A stretch of 64,000 nt of DNA from Bacillota bacterium (GTDB lineage Bacteria > Bacillota > Clostridia > Clostridiales > Caloramatoraceae), in contig JAEWEN010000023.1 of NCBI GenBank assembly GCA_023389275.1, positions 1 to 64,000 of the forward strand. Reading direction: 5' to 3'. Positions 1-7,801 of this stretch are shown here, piece after piece. Position 1 is the stretch's first letter. Every line of letters starts with the position of its first letter. Position numbers and translations under genes: made by a program. Under the pieces are notes generated by a model. It worked only from the letters and a program-made list of their open reading frames with translations, was not told the DNA's origin and did no database searches.

Positions 1-90
1 TTTGCTTTTTGCACCATAATATCCTTTTGCTAGCTTTAATACTTTTTTACGTCTTTTATGTGAATGCACTGATCTTTTAACTCTTGCCAT
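1..90 (-). CDS. rplT: 50S ribosomal protein L20, N-terminal part (cut by window edge)
   Basis: The first 30 codons of L20 are present; the rest lies beyond the left edge. The translation begins MARVKRSVHSHKRRKK and ends in LAKGYYGAKSK, the conserved basic N-terminus that threads into 23S rRNA during large-subunit assembly. The ATG at 88-90 follows a GGAGGG ribosome binding site. It is the last gene of the infC-rpmI-rplT operon, about 30 bases after rpmI. In Firmicutes L20 also represses this operon by binding its leader, and a suitable attenuator lies upstream of infC here. Confidence 0.95.
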   Translation of the reverse strand, partial: MARVKRSVHSHKRRKKVLKLAKGYYGAKSK

Positions 91-120
91 TAGTGTACCC
101 TCCTTTTCCTTCTATATATT

Positions 121-318
121 CTATACGTAAGGTAATAATTTTCTTACTATCTTAATTTCAGCTGCGTTTATATAAGTACCTTTTCTAAGTTTTCTTTTTC
201 TCTTAGAAGATTTCTTATTTAGAATGTGTCTTTTGAAAGCATGAGCTCTTTTGAACTTCCCGCTTGCTGTCTTTCTATATCTTTTTGCTGCACCTCTATG
301 AGTTTTCATTTTTGGCAT
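121..318 (-). CDS. rpmI: 50S ribosomal protein L35
   Basis: This 65-residue, very basic protein has the L35 start MPKMKTHRGAAKRY and the RKLRKGTYINAAE segment near the C-terminus. Its length is normal for the family. L35 is a component of the large ribosomal subunit. It sits between infC (22 bases upstream) and rplT, the standard bacterial order, so it is translated from the same message and subject to the same leader control. The identification is secure from sequence and gene order together. Confidence 0.97.
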   Translation of the reverse strand: MPKMKTHRGAAKRYRKTASGKFKRAHAFKRHILNKKSSKRKRKLRKGTYINAAEIKIVRKLLPYV

Positions 319-339
319 TTTAGTTTCCTCCTCTCTTAG

Positions 340-852
340 TTAGGCCTTTTTAGGAGCTAATATCATTATCATATTTCTCCCTTCCAGCTTAGCTGGTTTT
401 TCTATTACACCCACCTCTGATACTTTCTCAAAAAATGTTTTTAAAAGTTCTGCACCAAAGTGAGAATGTTCTGCTTCTCTTCCTCTAAATCTTACTGTAA
501 CTTTTACTTTGTCCCCGTCTTTTAGGAACTTCTCAGCATTTTTAGCTTTAACCCCAAGGTCGTGTGCTTCAATTGTCGGGCTTATACGGATTTCTTTTAA
601 ACTAACAACTTTTTGTTTTTTTCTAGCTTCTTTATCTCTTTTTTGTTGTTCATAAAGATATTTTCCATAATCCATAATCTTTACTACAGGTGGTTTAGCC
701 TGTGGTGCAATTAAAACTAGGTCTAGTTGTTTTTTCTCTGCAATTTCAAGTGCCTCTTTAGATGACATAAAACCAAGAGCCTCTCCATCTGCCGCTAAAA
801 CTCTTACCTCTTTTTCACGAATCTCTTCATTGATTAAATTTTCTTTATTAAT
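340..852 (-). CDS. infC: Translation initiation factor IF-3 (AUU start)
   Basis: IF-3 binds the 30S subunit, discriminates against non-canonical start codons and prevents early 50S joining. The 170-residue product has the N-terminal IF3 domain (NEEIREKEVRVL), the basic linker (KRDKEARKKQK) and the C-terminal domain (EIRISPTIEAHD, RFRGRE). The start needs care. A GTG at 859-861 is in frame, but it lies inside the GGAGGTGG ribosome binding site at 858-865. An ATT at 850-852 lies 8 bases after GGAGG and gives MNKENLINEEI, the normal N-terminus. AUU starts are a known feature of infC and allow IF-3 to repress its own translation. The gene is followed by rpmI and rplT. Confidence 0.95.
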   Translation of the reverse strand: MNKENLINEEIREKEVRVLAADGEALGFMSSKEALEIAEKKQLDLVLIAPQAKPPVVKIMDYGKYLYEQQKRDKEARKKQKVVSLKEIRISPTIEAHDLGVKAKNAEKFLKDGDKVKVTVRFRGREAEHSHFGAELLKTFFEKVSEVGVIEKPAKLEGRNMIMILAPKKA

Positions 853-865
853 GGTATCCACCTCC

Positions 866-1007
866 AGAATTTAAAACCATATAAAAATAGTACGAATGGT
901 ATTCCATCCGTACTATATACATACTAAACAGTAATATATCTATACATATTAACCTTACAACCTCAATTAGAGCAAGGTGAGAAACGGATGGTTTCTTCTT
1001 AATTACT
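866..1007 (-). ncRNA. Attenuator leader of infC-rpmI-rplT (L20-leader-like)
   Basis: The transcript predicted from the promoter at 1014-1042 runs through about 140 bases before infC. A terminator hairpin (11-base arms 904-914 and 889-899, one G-U pair, 4-base loop, then AUUUUUAU at 881-888) ends about 15 bases before the ribosome binding site. The upstream segment CCATCCGT at 984-991 is complementary to ACGGATGG at 904-911, inside the 5' arm of the terminator, so the two pairings exclude each other. This is the design of the Bacillus L20 leader, where L20 binding favours termination. The structure is read from the sequence; the L20 ligand is inferred from the operon. Confidence 0.8.
881..914 (-). 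terminator. Conditional terminator in the infC leader
   Basis: Arms 904-914 and 889-899 pair over 11 positions around a 4-base loop and are followed by a U-rich run at 881-888. It lies before, not after, the coding genes, so it must act as an attenuator. Confidence 0.8.
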
Positions 1008-1013
1008 CTTAAC

Positions 1014-1042
1014 AGTATATCTATTAAGCCTTTGTTTGTCAA
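1014..1042 (-). promoter_or_regulatory. Sigma-A promoter of infC operon
   Basis: A perfect TTGACA (1037-1042) and TATACT (1014-1019) are separated by 17 bases on the minus strand, just after the thrS stop codon. Transcription would start near 1007. Confidence 0.85.
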
Positions 1043-1064
1043 TACTTTTTTTAATTCTTTTAAT

Positions 1065-2978
1065 TTACTGATTAAGAGTTTTACTTTTAATCTCTTCTTT
1101 AATATCTTTTATAAAGTCTTCAACTGATAAACTTCCAAGGTCACCTTTAACTCTTGATCTTAAAGATATATTTTTAGCTTCTAGCTCTTTATCTCCTAAA
1201 ATTATCATATAAGGAACTTTTTGAAGCTGTGCTTCTCTAATTTTATATCCTATTTTTTCGTTTCTAACATCTACATCAACTCTTATATTTTCCTCTAAAA
1301 GTTTTGATTGAAGTTCTTTAGCATATTGATTAGCTCTATCTGTTACAGGTAATATTTTAACTTGTACTGGTGCAAGCCAAGTTGGGAATGCTCCTGCAAA
1401 GTGCTCTATAAGTATACCTATAAATCTTTCAATACTTCCAAATACAACTCTATGAACCATAACAGGTCTATGTTTTTCTCCATCTTCACCTATGTAGCTT
1501 AGGTCAAATCTTTCTGGTAATTGGAAGTCAAGTTGTATAGTTCCACATTGCCATGTTCTTCCTATACAATCTCTTAAGTGGAAGTCTATTTTAGGTCCAT
1601 AGAAGGCTCCGTCTCCTTCATTTACCTTATAGCTAAGTCCTGCTGCATTTAATGCCTCAACAAGTCCATTTGTTGCAGCTTCCCAGTCCTCATCACTTCC
1701 TATTGAACTTTCTGGTCTTGTTGAAAGCTCTACATGATACTCAAATCCAAATGTTTTATAAACAGAATCTATAAGATTAATTACTCCTAGTACTTCATCT
1801 TTTATTTGAGATTTTGTCATAAAAATATGAGCATCATCTTGAGTAAATGTTCTAACTCTCATAAGTCCATGTAAAGCTCCTGATATTTCATGTCTATGAA
1901 CAAGTCCAAGCTCTCCCATTCTTAATGGAAGGTCTCTGTAGCTATGCATACCTGATTTATAAACTAAAGCTCCACCTGGGCAGTTCATAGGTTTTATAGC
2001 GTAGTTTCCTTCATCTATAGTTGTAAAGTACATATTTTCTTTGTAGTGATCCCAGTGTCCTGAAGTATGCCAAAGCTCTTCATTTAATATAATTGGAGTT
2101 TTAATTTCTTTATATCCATTTTTAGTATGAATATTTCTCCAGAAATTTTCTAATTCATTTCTAACAACCATTCCATTTGGATGGAAAAATGGGAATCCTG
2201 GTCCCGCTTCATTCATACTAAATAAATCAAGTTCTTTACCAAGTTTTCTATGATCTCTTTTTTTAGCTTCTTCTAGCATATTAAGATAGTCATCTAATTC
2301 ACTTTTCTTTAAAAATGATGTTCCATATACTCTTTGAAGCATTTTATTTTTCTCGTCACCTCTCCAATATGCCCCTGCAATTGAAAGAAGTTTTATTGCT
2401 TTTATTTTTCCTGTTGATTCTATATGAGGTCCTGCACAAAGGTCTGTAAAATCACCTTGTTTATAGAAAGATATTACCTCATCTTCTGGAAGGTCTTCTA
2501 TAAGTTCTACCTTATAATCTTCTCCTAGATTTTTGAAAAATTCTATAGCTTCATTTCTTGGCATTTCAAATCTTTCAAGTTTAATATCTTCTTTAACTAT
2601 TTTTTGCATTTCTTTTTCTATTTTTTCAAGAATTTCAGGTGTTATTGCAAATGGCGCATCAAAGTCATAGTAAAATCCATTGTCAATTGATGGTCCTATT
2701 GCTATTTTAACTTCTGGATATAGTCTTTTTACAGCTTGTGCTAGTATATGAGCACTAGTATGTCTTAAAGCTCCTATTCCTTCTTCATCATCTTTAGTTA
2801 AAATTTCAACTTCACTATCTTCTTTAATAGGTGAGTTTAAATCTACTACCTTAGAATTTACCTTAGCAGCTAGTGCATTTCTATATAAACCCATGCTAAT
2901 TTCTTTTGCAACATCAGCTACTGTAATATCTCCTTCAAATTCTAATATTTTTCCATCTTTTAGAGTAACTTTTATCAT
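1065..2978 (-). CDS. thrS: Threonyl-tRNA synthetase
   Basis: This 637-residue class II synthetase charges tRNA-Thr. In order it has an N-terminal TGS domain (MIKVTLKDG onward), the editing domain with HTSAHILAQAVK, the catalytic core with motif 2 and the zinc-binding cysteine in MNCPGG, and the HGTP anticodon-binding C-terminal domain. The reading frame stays open for 55 codons upstream, but that part is the T-box leader. The ATG at 2976-2978 has an AGGAG site 7 bases away and gives the normal family start and length. A threonine T-box and a strong promoter lie upstream; infC follows downstream with its own promoter. Confidence 0.97.
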   Translation of the reverse strand: MIKVTLKDGKILEFEGDITVADVAKEISMGLYRNALAAKVNSKVVDLNSPIKEDSEVEILTKDDEEGIGALRHTSAHILAQAVKRLYPEVKIAIGPSIDNGFYYDFDAPFAITPEILEKIEKEMQKIVKEDIKLERFEMPRNEAIEFFKNLGEDYKVELIEDLPEDEVISFYKQGDFTDLCAGPHIESTGKIKAIKLLSIAGAYWRGDEKNKMLQRVYGTSFLKKSELDDYLNMLEEAKKRDHRKLGKELDLFSMNEAGPGFPFFHPNGMVVRNELENFWRNIHTKNGYKEIKTPIILNEELWHTSGHWDHYKENMYFTTIDEGNYAIKPMNCPGGALVYKSGMHSYRDLPLRMGELGLVHRHEISGALHGLMRVRTFTQDDAHIFMTKSQIKDEVLGVINLIDSVYKTFGFEYHVELSTRPESSIGSDEDWEAATNGLVEALNAAGLSYKVNEGDGAFYGPKIDFHLRDCIGRTWQCGTIQLDFQLPERFDLSYIGEDGEKHRPVMVHRVVFGSIERFIGILIEHFAGAFPTWLAPVQVKILPVTDRANQYAKELQSKLLEENIRVDVDVRNEKIGYKIREAQLQKVPYMIILGDKELEAKNISLRSRVKGDLGSLSVEDFIKDIKEEIKSKTLNQ

Positions 2979-3003
2979 ATCTTTTCTCCTTTCAAGTAAA
3001 TTA

Positions 3004-3248
3004 AACAAAAAATAAACTCTCGTCCTGTAAACAGGGACGAGAGTAGTAATTTCCCGCGGTTCCACCCAAATTGGTCTAAACCCACTTAAAGCTATAACGC
3101 AGCATACGCTAACCTCTAATATAGTTTCAAGGCTAGAACTCATGGGTGGTTTTCAATTATCCTAATTAAGAAAATCTTACAGCCTAGGATCTTCCTCTCT
3201 TATAATCGGTGTTAATTTACTCTTCCCAATCAAAGTTTTTCAATATTT
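3004..3248 (-). ncRNA. T-box leader of thrS (specifier ACC, Thr)
   Basis: The T-box sequence GGGTGGAACCGCGGG is at 3052-3067. It is followed by a terminator hairpin at 3016-3044 (CTCTCGTCC... with a G-C-rich stem) and a U run at 3004-3015. Upstream, stem I contains AGTA on the 5' side and GAA on the 3' side, the loop-E halves that flank the specifier. One base after GAA comes ACC (3148-3150), a threonine codon, which agrees with the gene. Uncharged tRNA-Thr would stabilise the antiterminator and allow transcription of thrS. Confidence 0.92.
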
Positions 3249-3254
3249 ACGCTC

Positions 3255-3283
3255 ATTATATCATACAGTTTTTTTTATGTCTA
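3255..3283 (-). promoter_or_regulatory. Promoter of thrS
   Basis: TAGACA (3278-3283) and TATAAT (3255-3260) are spaced 17 bases apart on the minus strand, placing the start near 3248, at the head of the T-box leader. Confidence 0.75.
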
Positions 3284-3292
3284 TATATAAAA

Positions 3293-4204
3293 CTACATAA
3301 AAATACCAACCAATTCTTTGCACTTATCACATCCACTACACAGTATTATTCTATCTGAAAAAATATTTAAAAGTGTATCTACAGACTCTTTACACTTTAT
3401 ATTTTCTATACCATGTATTATTATTTTTATAGGAGATGCGGTTATAAGAGCACTAATTAGTATATCCTCTGTTTGAGTTATGTTCTTATTAATATCTAGA
3501 TCAAAATCTCCAAAAAAATTATCAGATATATTTATATTTTCTTCATTGGTTACTTGGTAATTACTGTTTTTATCCACAAAAATGTTAATAAGTTCATATT
3601 TACTTTCTTGTATATCAACAAAGTATCTTAAAAGTCCTATAAACTCACTATATTCTTTTTCAAGTACATAATCTTCAACAACTTTATCAACCATTATATT
3701 AAGCTCAGAAATTACGTCTTTTAACCTGAATCTTACAAATCCATCTATATTAATTTCTTTACTTTCATCTAAATAATTTTGTATTTTTTTAATTACTAGA
3801 TTTTTACAACTAATACTAGACATTAATCCACTATTTCCTGCTATTCCTTTACCAAGTATTAGTGCATTACATCTTTTGGTTATTTCATTTTTCTCTTTAC
3901 TTTCTAGATAATAGTAGTTCTCTTTAACTATCTTTTTAATATTTTCTTCTTCATACTCACTTGATATAAATTCATATATAATATTAGATGCATAAGCATA
4001 AAAAAACTCTCTACACTTATTGAAAAGCTCTATATTATCCTCAGTATCTTTAAGAAAACATTTTATATAATTAACTTTACCTACCATATTTTCAACAATA
4101 GCAGTATCAATTCTTTTTTCTTTTAAATACGAACACAATTGAGTGAATTTATAATATATATCGTTTTTGCTATTAGTATATCCTATAGACAGGAGAAGCA
4201 ACAT
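3293..4204 (-). CDS. ytxC: Putative sporulation protein YtxC
   Basis: The 303-residue product begins MLLLLSIGYTNSKNDIYYK and matches what I know of the YtxC family, which in Bacillus and Clostridia lies beside thrS and is linked to sporulation; its biochemical role is unknown. It is mostly helical, with a central NIDGFVRFRLKDV segment and a cysteine pair, CSGCDKC, close to the C-terminus. An in-frame TTG five codons upstream overlaps the GGGAG ribosome binding site, so the ATG at 4202-4204 is preferred. It is followed by the thrS promoter region and preceded by the DUF6873-like gene on the same strand. Confidence 0.8.
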   Translation of the reverse strand: MLLLLSIGYTNSKNDIYYKFTQLCSYLKEKRIDTAIVENMVGKVNYIKCFLKDTEDNIELFNKCREFFYAYASNIIYEFISSEYEEENIKKIVKENYYYLESKEKNEITKRCNALILGKGIAGNSGLMSSISCKNLVIKKIQNYLDESKEINIDGFVRFRLKDVISELNIMVDKVVEDYVLEKEYSEFIGLLRYFVDIQESKYELINIFVDKNSNYQVTNEENINISDNFFGDFDLDINKNITQTEDILISALITASPIKIIIHGIENIKCKESVDTLLNIFSDRIILCSGCDKCKELVGIFM

Positions 4205-4267
4205 TATCACTCCCTTCAAGAATAGTATGTGTGCTCCATTAAATGCTATTCAGGAAAAATTCGGAGA

Positions 4268-5032
4268 TTATATATCATTATATTCCTTAAGTGGTATTAG
4301 TGTCCCTAAATCTATTAATTTATTTTTACTAAGAGATACAGAGCTAAAACCATTTTCAGTTAAAAACCTATTTATAATATCTCCATCTTTGTGCAATAAT
4401 ATGTTTCCATAAAAAGCTACTTCTTTTTCCGCTATTTTTCCTGAAGCTCCTCCTATAAAGCCATAATTCATATTAAATAACTCTATATGTTTAGGTGATA
4501 TAAGCAGTGATTTTTTTTTCTCTCTAATTAATATAGTATGTATTCCCTTATCTGATGTTACAAATATTCCTGAGTCAACTATAAGAGTCGAACATTTAGT
4601 ATACCCTTGTTTTACGTTTATTATACTTTTTCCTTTTTCATAAAGTTTTTCAAGTAAAATTTCATCGGTATATTTTTCATTACAAATAACACAGTCTTTA
4701 TCAATACAAACGTTATAAAATACATCTAAAGGATATTTTTCACTTACTTCATTTTTTCCCTCTATAATTTCAAATCCTTTTTCTTCTAACTTATAAACAA
4801 ACTTATTAGATGTATTTTTAGCTACAACTATTTGTTTATCTCCAACATGGCACATTATAATATCTGGATGATATGATATAGCATCATAAACAAAATCATT
4901 TTTATATGTTTTTATTATATTTACTTCTCTATTATAAAGAAATTCTTCAATTTCTTTATCTACTCTACCATCTACAACAGCTAAAGAAACATTACTTTTT
5001 GGTAAATTAGGAATTTCTATAAATTTTTCCAT
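4268..5032 (-). CDS. Conserved clostridial protein, DUF6873/GME-fold-like
   Basis: This 254-residue soluble protein resembles the DUF6873 group, which is predicted to have the guanidino-group-modifying-enzyme (GME) fold; I recognise it by pattern (PDIIMCHVGD, YGFIGGASGKI and CSTLIVDSGIFVTSD segments), not by a search. The second half contains several internal cysteines. No enzyme activity is assigned to the family. The ATG has an AGGAG site 7 bases upstream. It lies downstream of the tRNA cluster and 63 bases before ytxC, likely co-transcribed with it. Confidence 0.6.
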   Translation of the reverse strand: MEKFIEIPNLPKSNVSLAVVDGRVDKEIEEFLYNREVNIIKTYKNDFVYDAISYHPDIIMCHVGDKQIVVAKNTSNKFVYKLEEKGFEIIEGKNEVSEKYPLDVFYNVCIDKDCVICNEKYTDEILLEKLYEKGKSIINVKQGYTKCSTLIVDSGIFVTSDKGIHTILIREKKKSLLISPKHIELFNMNYGFIGGASGKIAEKEVAFYGNILLHKDGDIINRFLTENGFSSVSLSKNKLIDLGTLIPLKEYNDI

Positions 5033-5052
5033 TACTTTTCTCCTTTAAACAT

Positions 5053-5088
5053 AAAAAAGTCTTAAAAACAAAATTGTTTTTAAGACTT
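5053..5088 (-). terminator. Terminator of the tRNA cluster
   Basis: Arms of about 15 bases (AAGTCTTAAAAACAA and its complement) around a 2-base loop are followed by a U run on the minus strand, directly after the tRNA-Cys gene. Confidence 0.85.
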
Positions 5089-5092
5089 AATT

Positions 5093-5167
<75 letters not shown>

Positions 5168-5176
5168 ATATAAAAT

Positions 5177-5251
5177 TGGAGCGGAAGACGAGATTCGAAC
5201 TCGCGACGTTCACCTTGGCAAGGTGACGCTCTACCACTGAGCCACTCCCGC
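5177..5251 (-). tRNA. tRNA-Gly (GCC)
   Basis: The acceptor stem is GCGGGAG paired with CTTCCGC, the anticodon loop is TTGCCAA, the T-loop is TTCGAAT, and CCA is encoded. It is the only member of this cluster present once; the second set lacks it. Confidence 0.97.
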
Positions 5252-5259
5252 TAATAAAA

Positions 5260-5335
5260 TGGTGCCTCGAGCCGGAATCGAACCAGCGACACGGGGATTT
5301 TCAGTCCCCTGCTCTACCGACTGAGCTATCGAGGC
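5260..5335 (-). tRNA. tRNA-Phe (GAA), copy 1
   Basis: The acceptor stem is GCCTCGA/TCGAGGC, the anticodon loop is CTGAAAA (GAA), and CCA is encoded. It is identical to the copy at 5647-5722. Confidence 0.97.
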
Positions 5336-5344
5336 TAATCAAAA

Positions 5345-5421
5345 TGGCGACCCAGAAGGGGCTCGAACCCTCGACCTCTGGCGTGACAGGCCAGCACTCT
5401 AACCAACTGAGCTACTGGGCC
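5345..5421 (-). tRNA. tRNA-Asp (GTC), copy 1
   Basis: The anticodon loop is CTGTCAC (GTC), the acceptor stem is GGCCCAG/CTGGGTC with one G-U pair, and the GCCA end is encoded. It is identical to the copy at 5733-5809. Confidence 0.97.
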
Positions 5422-5425
5422 ATTT

Positions 5426-5501
5426 TGGTGGAAACAACAGGGATCGAACCTGTGACCCCCTGCTTGTAAGGCAGGTGCTCTCCCAGCTGAGCTATGCTTC
5501 C
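5426..5501 (-). tRNA. tRNA-Val (TAC), copy 1
   Basis: The anticodon loop is CTTACAA (TAC), the T-loop is TTCGATC, and the ACCA end is encoded. It is the first gene of the downstream set and is identical to the copy at 5815-5890. Confidence 0.97.
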
Positions 5502-5514
5502 AAAACGTAATTGT

Positions 5515-5543
5515 ATTTTACCATCTTGAATTTTACTTGTCAA
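5515..5543 (-). promoter_or_regulatory. Promoter of the downstream tRNA set
   Basis: TTGACA (5538-5543) and TAAAAT (5515-5520) are separated by exactly 17 bases between the two tRNA sets, so the downstream five genes can be transcribed independently. Confidence 0.85.
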
Positions 5544-5564
5544 TATATTATTTAAAACATTAAT

Positions 5565-5639
<75 letters not shown>

Positions 5640-5646
5640 TCAAAAA

Positions 5647-5722
5647 TGGTGCCTCGAGCCGGAATCGAACCAGCGACACGGGGATTTTCAGTCCCCTGCT
5701 CTACCGACTGAGCTATCGAGGC
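5647..5722 (-). tRNA. tRNA-Phe (GAA), copy 2
   Basis: The sequence is identical to the tRNA-Phe gene at 5260-5335. Here it is directly followed by tRNA-Cys, with no tRNA-Gly between. Confidence 0.97.
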
Positions 5723-5732
5723 TAATCAAAAA

Positions 5733-5809
5733 TGGCGACCCAGAAGGGGCTCGAACCCTCGACCTCTGGCGTGACAGGCCAGCACTCTAACCAACTGAGC
5801 TACTGGGCC
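5733..5809 (-). tRNA. tRNA-Asp (GTC), copy 2
   Basis: The sequence is identical to the tRNA-Asp gene at 5345-5421; anticodon GTC, CCA encoded. Confidence 0.97.
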
Positions 5810-5814
5810 ATTTT

Positions 5815-5890
5815 TGGTGGAAACAACAGGGATCGAACCTGTGACCCCCTGCTTGTAAGGCAGGTGCTCTCCCAGCTGAGCTATGCTTCC
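5815..5890 (-). tRNA. tRNA-Val (TAC), copy 2
   Basis: The sequence is identical to the tRNA-Val gene at 5426-5501; anticodon TAC, CCA encoded. It is the first gene of the upstream set. Confidence 0.97.
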
Positions 5891-5919
5891 AAGTATTACT
5901 TGTCTTACCGACATATATT

Positions 5920-5948
5920 ATCATACACTAGACAAGTCTTTGTGTCAA
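5920..5948 (-). promoter_or_regulatory. Promoter of the upstream tRNA set
   Basis: TTGACA (5943-5948) and TATGAT (5920-5925) are spaced by 17 bases, about 30 bases before tRNA-Val. Confidence 0.85.
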
Positions 5949-5970
5949 CACTTAAAATAAAAATTTTTTT

Positions 5971-6009
5971 AAAGTATAAAGGCTAGATAAATTCTAGCCT
6001 TTATACTTT
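5971..6009 (-). terminator. Long hairpin after hslO
   Basis: A perfect 17-bp stem with a 5-base loop overlaps the hslO stop codon. On the minus strand it is followed by A7 and then U5, so it is not a textbook terminator, but the position fits the end of the hslO message. Confidence 0.6.
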
Positions 6010-6889
6010 ATTTCTTAGCTTCTTCTATTAAAGATTCTATATCACTTGAAGTAAATTTATAATTTTTATCACAAAAATGACATTCTACATTTATTCCTTC
6101 TTCTTCGTTTTTAATGTTAGTAAGTTCACTTTCACCTAAAGATATAAGTGTTTTTTCTACTCTTTCTCTAGAACAGTCACATTTATATTCAACATCTATT
6201 TTTTCATATATTTTAAGGTCCATATCGTCAAATAATAAATTTAATATATCCTCTGCTGACTTTCCTTCTGATATTAAAGTTGAAAGAGGTGGTATTTCCT
6301 CTAATCTATATGTAATAACATCAGCTAGCATTTCTGGAGCATCTGGCATCATTTGAATAATAAGTGCACCAGAACCGCTTATGCTCATATCTTTATTAAC
6401 TAAAACTCCTAAAACCACAGCAGATGGTGTTTGTTCTGACACTGTAAAATAATATGCAATATCATCTCCTATTTCCCCTGTATAAATTGGAACTTGACCT
6501 ACATAAGGTTCTTTTAGCCCTAAATCTCTTACAACATTTAAAACTCCATTTTTTCCAACTGCTCCACCTACATCTAGTTTTCCTTTATCATTTGCAGGTA
6601 GATTTACATTAGGATTTCCTATATACCCTTTAACATTTCCTGTAGCGTCTGTTGCAACAACAACATTACCAGCAGGACCTCCACCATTTATAGAAATAGT
6701 TAGTCTATCTTTTTCTCCCTTTGACATAACACCCATAATACTTCCAGCACTTAAAAGTCTACCTAGTGTAGCTGAAGCTACAGGTGATAAGTTATGTATT
6801 TGTCTTGCTTTTTCAACCATATCAGTTGTTATAGCACAAAATATTCTTACATTCCCTTCATTAGCTGTTGCTCTTACAATGTATCCCAA
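6008..6889 (-). CDS. hslO: Redox-regulated chaperone Hsp33
   Basis: Hsp33 is a cytosolic holdase chaperone switched on by disulfide formation. The 293-residue protein starts MGYIVRATANEGNVRIF and has the family LSAGSIMG and GKEKDRLTIS-like region. Near the C-terminus it keeps the four zinc-binding cysteines as CDC (about 237-239) and CHFC (about 270-273). The start is a TTG at 6887-6889, 8 bases after AGGAGG (6898-6903); the nearer TTG at 6893-6895 is only 3 bases away. It follows the methyltransferase gene by 14 bases and is probably in the same operon. Confidence 0.95.
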   Translation of the reverse strand: MGYIVRATANEGNVRIFCAITTDMVEKARQIHNLSPVASATLGRLLSAGSIMGVMSKGEKDRLTISINGGGPAGNVVVATDATGNVKGYIGNPNVNLPANDKGKLDVGGAVGKNGVLNVVRDLGLKEPYVGQVPIYTGEIGDDIAYYFTVSEQTPSAVVLGVLVNKDMSISGSGALIIQMMPDAPEMLADVITYRLEEIPPLSTLISEGKSAEDILNLLFDDMDLKIYEKIDVEYKCDCSRERVEKTLISLGESELTNIKNEEEGINVECHFCDKNYKFTSSDIESLIEEAKK

Positions 6890-6903
6890 AACAATTTCCT
6901 CCT

Positions 6904-7644
6904 TTATTTCTTTGCTATAAAAACAGCTCTTTGACTTTCATCATGTAGCTTTGTGTTTTCATAGTCATTGTATATTTCAATAGATTTAAATCCTACACTT
7001 TGTAAAATATCTAACAAATATTTTACTGAATATGCTCTTTGATAATGAACTTCTTCAAACTTCCTATACAGATCATTTTCCTTAACAAAAAACGTTATGT
7101 ACATTTCTATTATATCCTCATCAATATAATTATCCCAAATATAGCATAATTCCTCTTCATTTAATGTAAAACTTTTCTCTCCTATTTCCTCTAAAAGTTT
7201 ATATGCTGTACTTATATCAAATATAAAATATCCATTTTCATTTAAATGATCATATGCACTTGTAAATGCTTTTAATATTTCTCCATCATCTATTAAATAA
7301 TTATACCCATCACAAAAGGAAAATATATAATCAAATTTTTTTCCTAGGGAAATATCTGTCATATCACCATTTATAAAATTAACTTTATAATTTTTAAGTC
7401 TTAATTTTTCCTCTGCTACATTTAACATATCTTGAGATATATCAAGTGCAGTTAATGAAAGACCTAATTTTTTTAGCTGAAGCGTCATATTACCTGTTCC
7501 ACATCCAAGTTCTAATGCTTCTTTTCCTTTTAAATTAATTTCTTTATTTTTAAAATATTCTTCGATAAAGCTTTTCCACTTAGAATAATCCATCTCTATC
7601 ATTTTGTCATATACCTGTGATATATAAGTATACTGCTGGTTCAT
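6904..7644 (-). CDS. Class I SAM-dependent methyltransferase
   Basis: The 246-residue protein has the SAM-binding glycine motif ALELGCGTGNMTL at about residues 41-53, an acidic loop (LTALDIS) after strand 2, and FSFCDGYNYL in place of motif IV. This resembles the small YbaJ-like/methyltransferase-25 type with a mixed C-terminal half (YIWDNYIDEDIIEMYITFF). The substrate is not predictable. The ATG has only a weak AGGG site. The stop codon is 14 bases before hslO, and the region upstream is shared with divergent manA. Confidence 0.85.
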   Translation of the reverse strand: MNQQYTYISQVYDKMIEMDYSKWKSFIEEYFKNKEINLKGKEALELGCGTGNMTLQLKKLGLSLTALDISQDMLNVAEEKLRLKNYKVNFINGDMTDISLGKKFDYIFSFCDGYNYLIDDGEILKAFTSAYDHLNENGYFIFDISTAYKLLEEIGEKSFTLNEEELCYIWDNYIDEDIIEMYITFFVKENDLYRKFEEVHYQRAYSVKYLLDILQSVGFKSIEIYNDYENTKLHDESQRAVFIAKK

Positions 7645-7801
7645 GTAAATTTTTCCCTACCTTTATCTTTTATTTAAATAATATATTATCAAATACTTAA
7701 ACTTTTTTCTAACTAAACTCTAATATATTTACCTAATTAAGTGTAACAAAAAATTGATTTTTAGAATATTTTATATAAATAAGAGGTTTAGGGGGGAGGA
7801 C

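Larger units (their letters stand above)
5260..5501. repeat. Direct repeat unit 1 (Val-Asp-Phe block)
   Basis: This block repeats at 5647-5890 with identical tRNA genes; the spacers differ by one or two A residues. Together with the flanking tRNA-Cys copies it shows a tandem duplication. Confidence 0.9.
5647..5890. repeat. Direct repeat unit 2 (Val-Asp-Phe block)
   Basis: This is the second copy of the block at 5260-5501. It is followed directly by tRNA-Cys, whereas the first copy has tRNA-Gly between Phe and Cys. Confidence 0.9.

Noticed and set aside
848..1042. Open frame of 64 codons on the minus strand between thrS and infC
   Set aside because: It lies inside the attenuator leader and promoter region, and its start overlaps the -10 box. 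It has no ribosome binding site.
2979..3143. N-terminal extension of 55 codons on thrS
   Set aside because: The extension is the translated T-box leader including the terminator; ThrRS begins at the TGS domain with its own AGGAG site.
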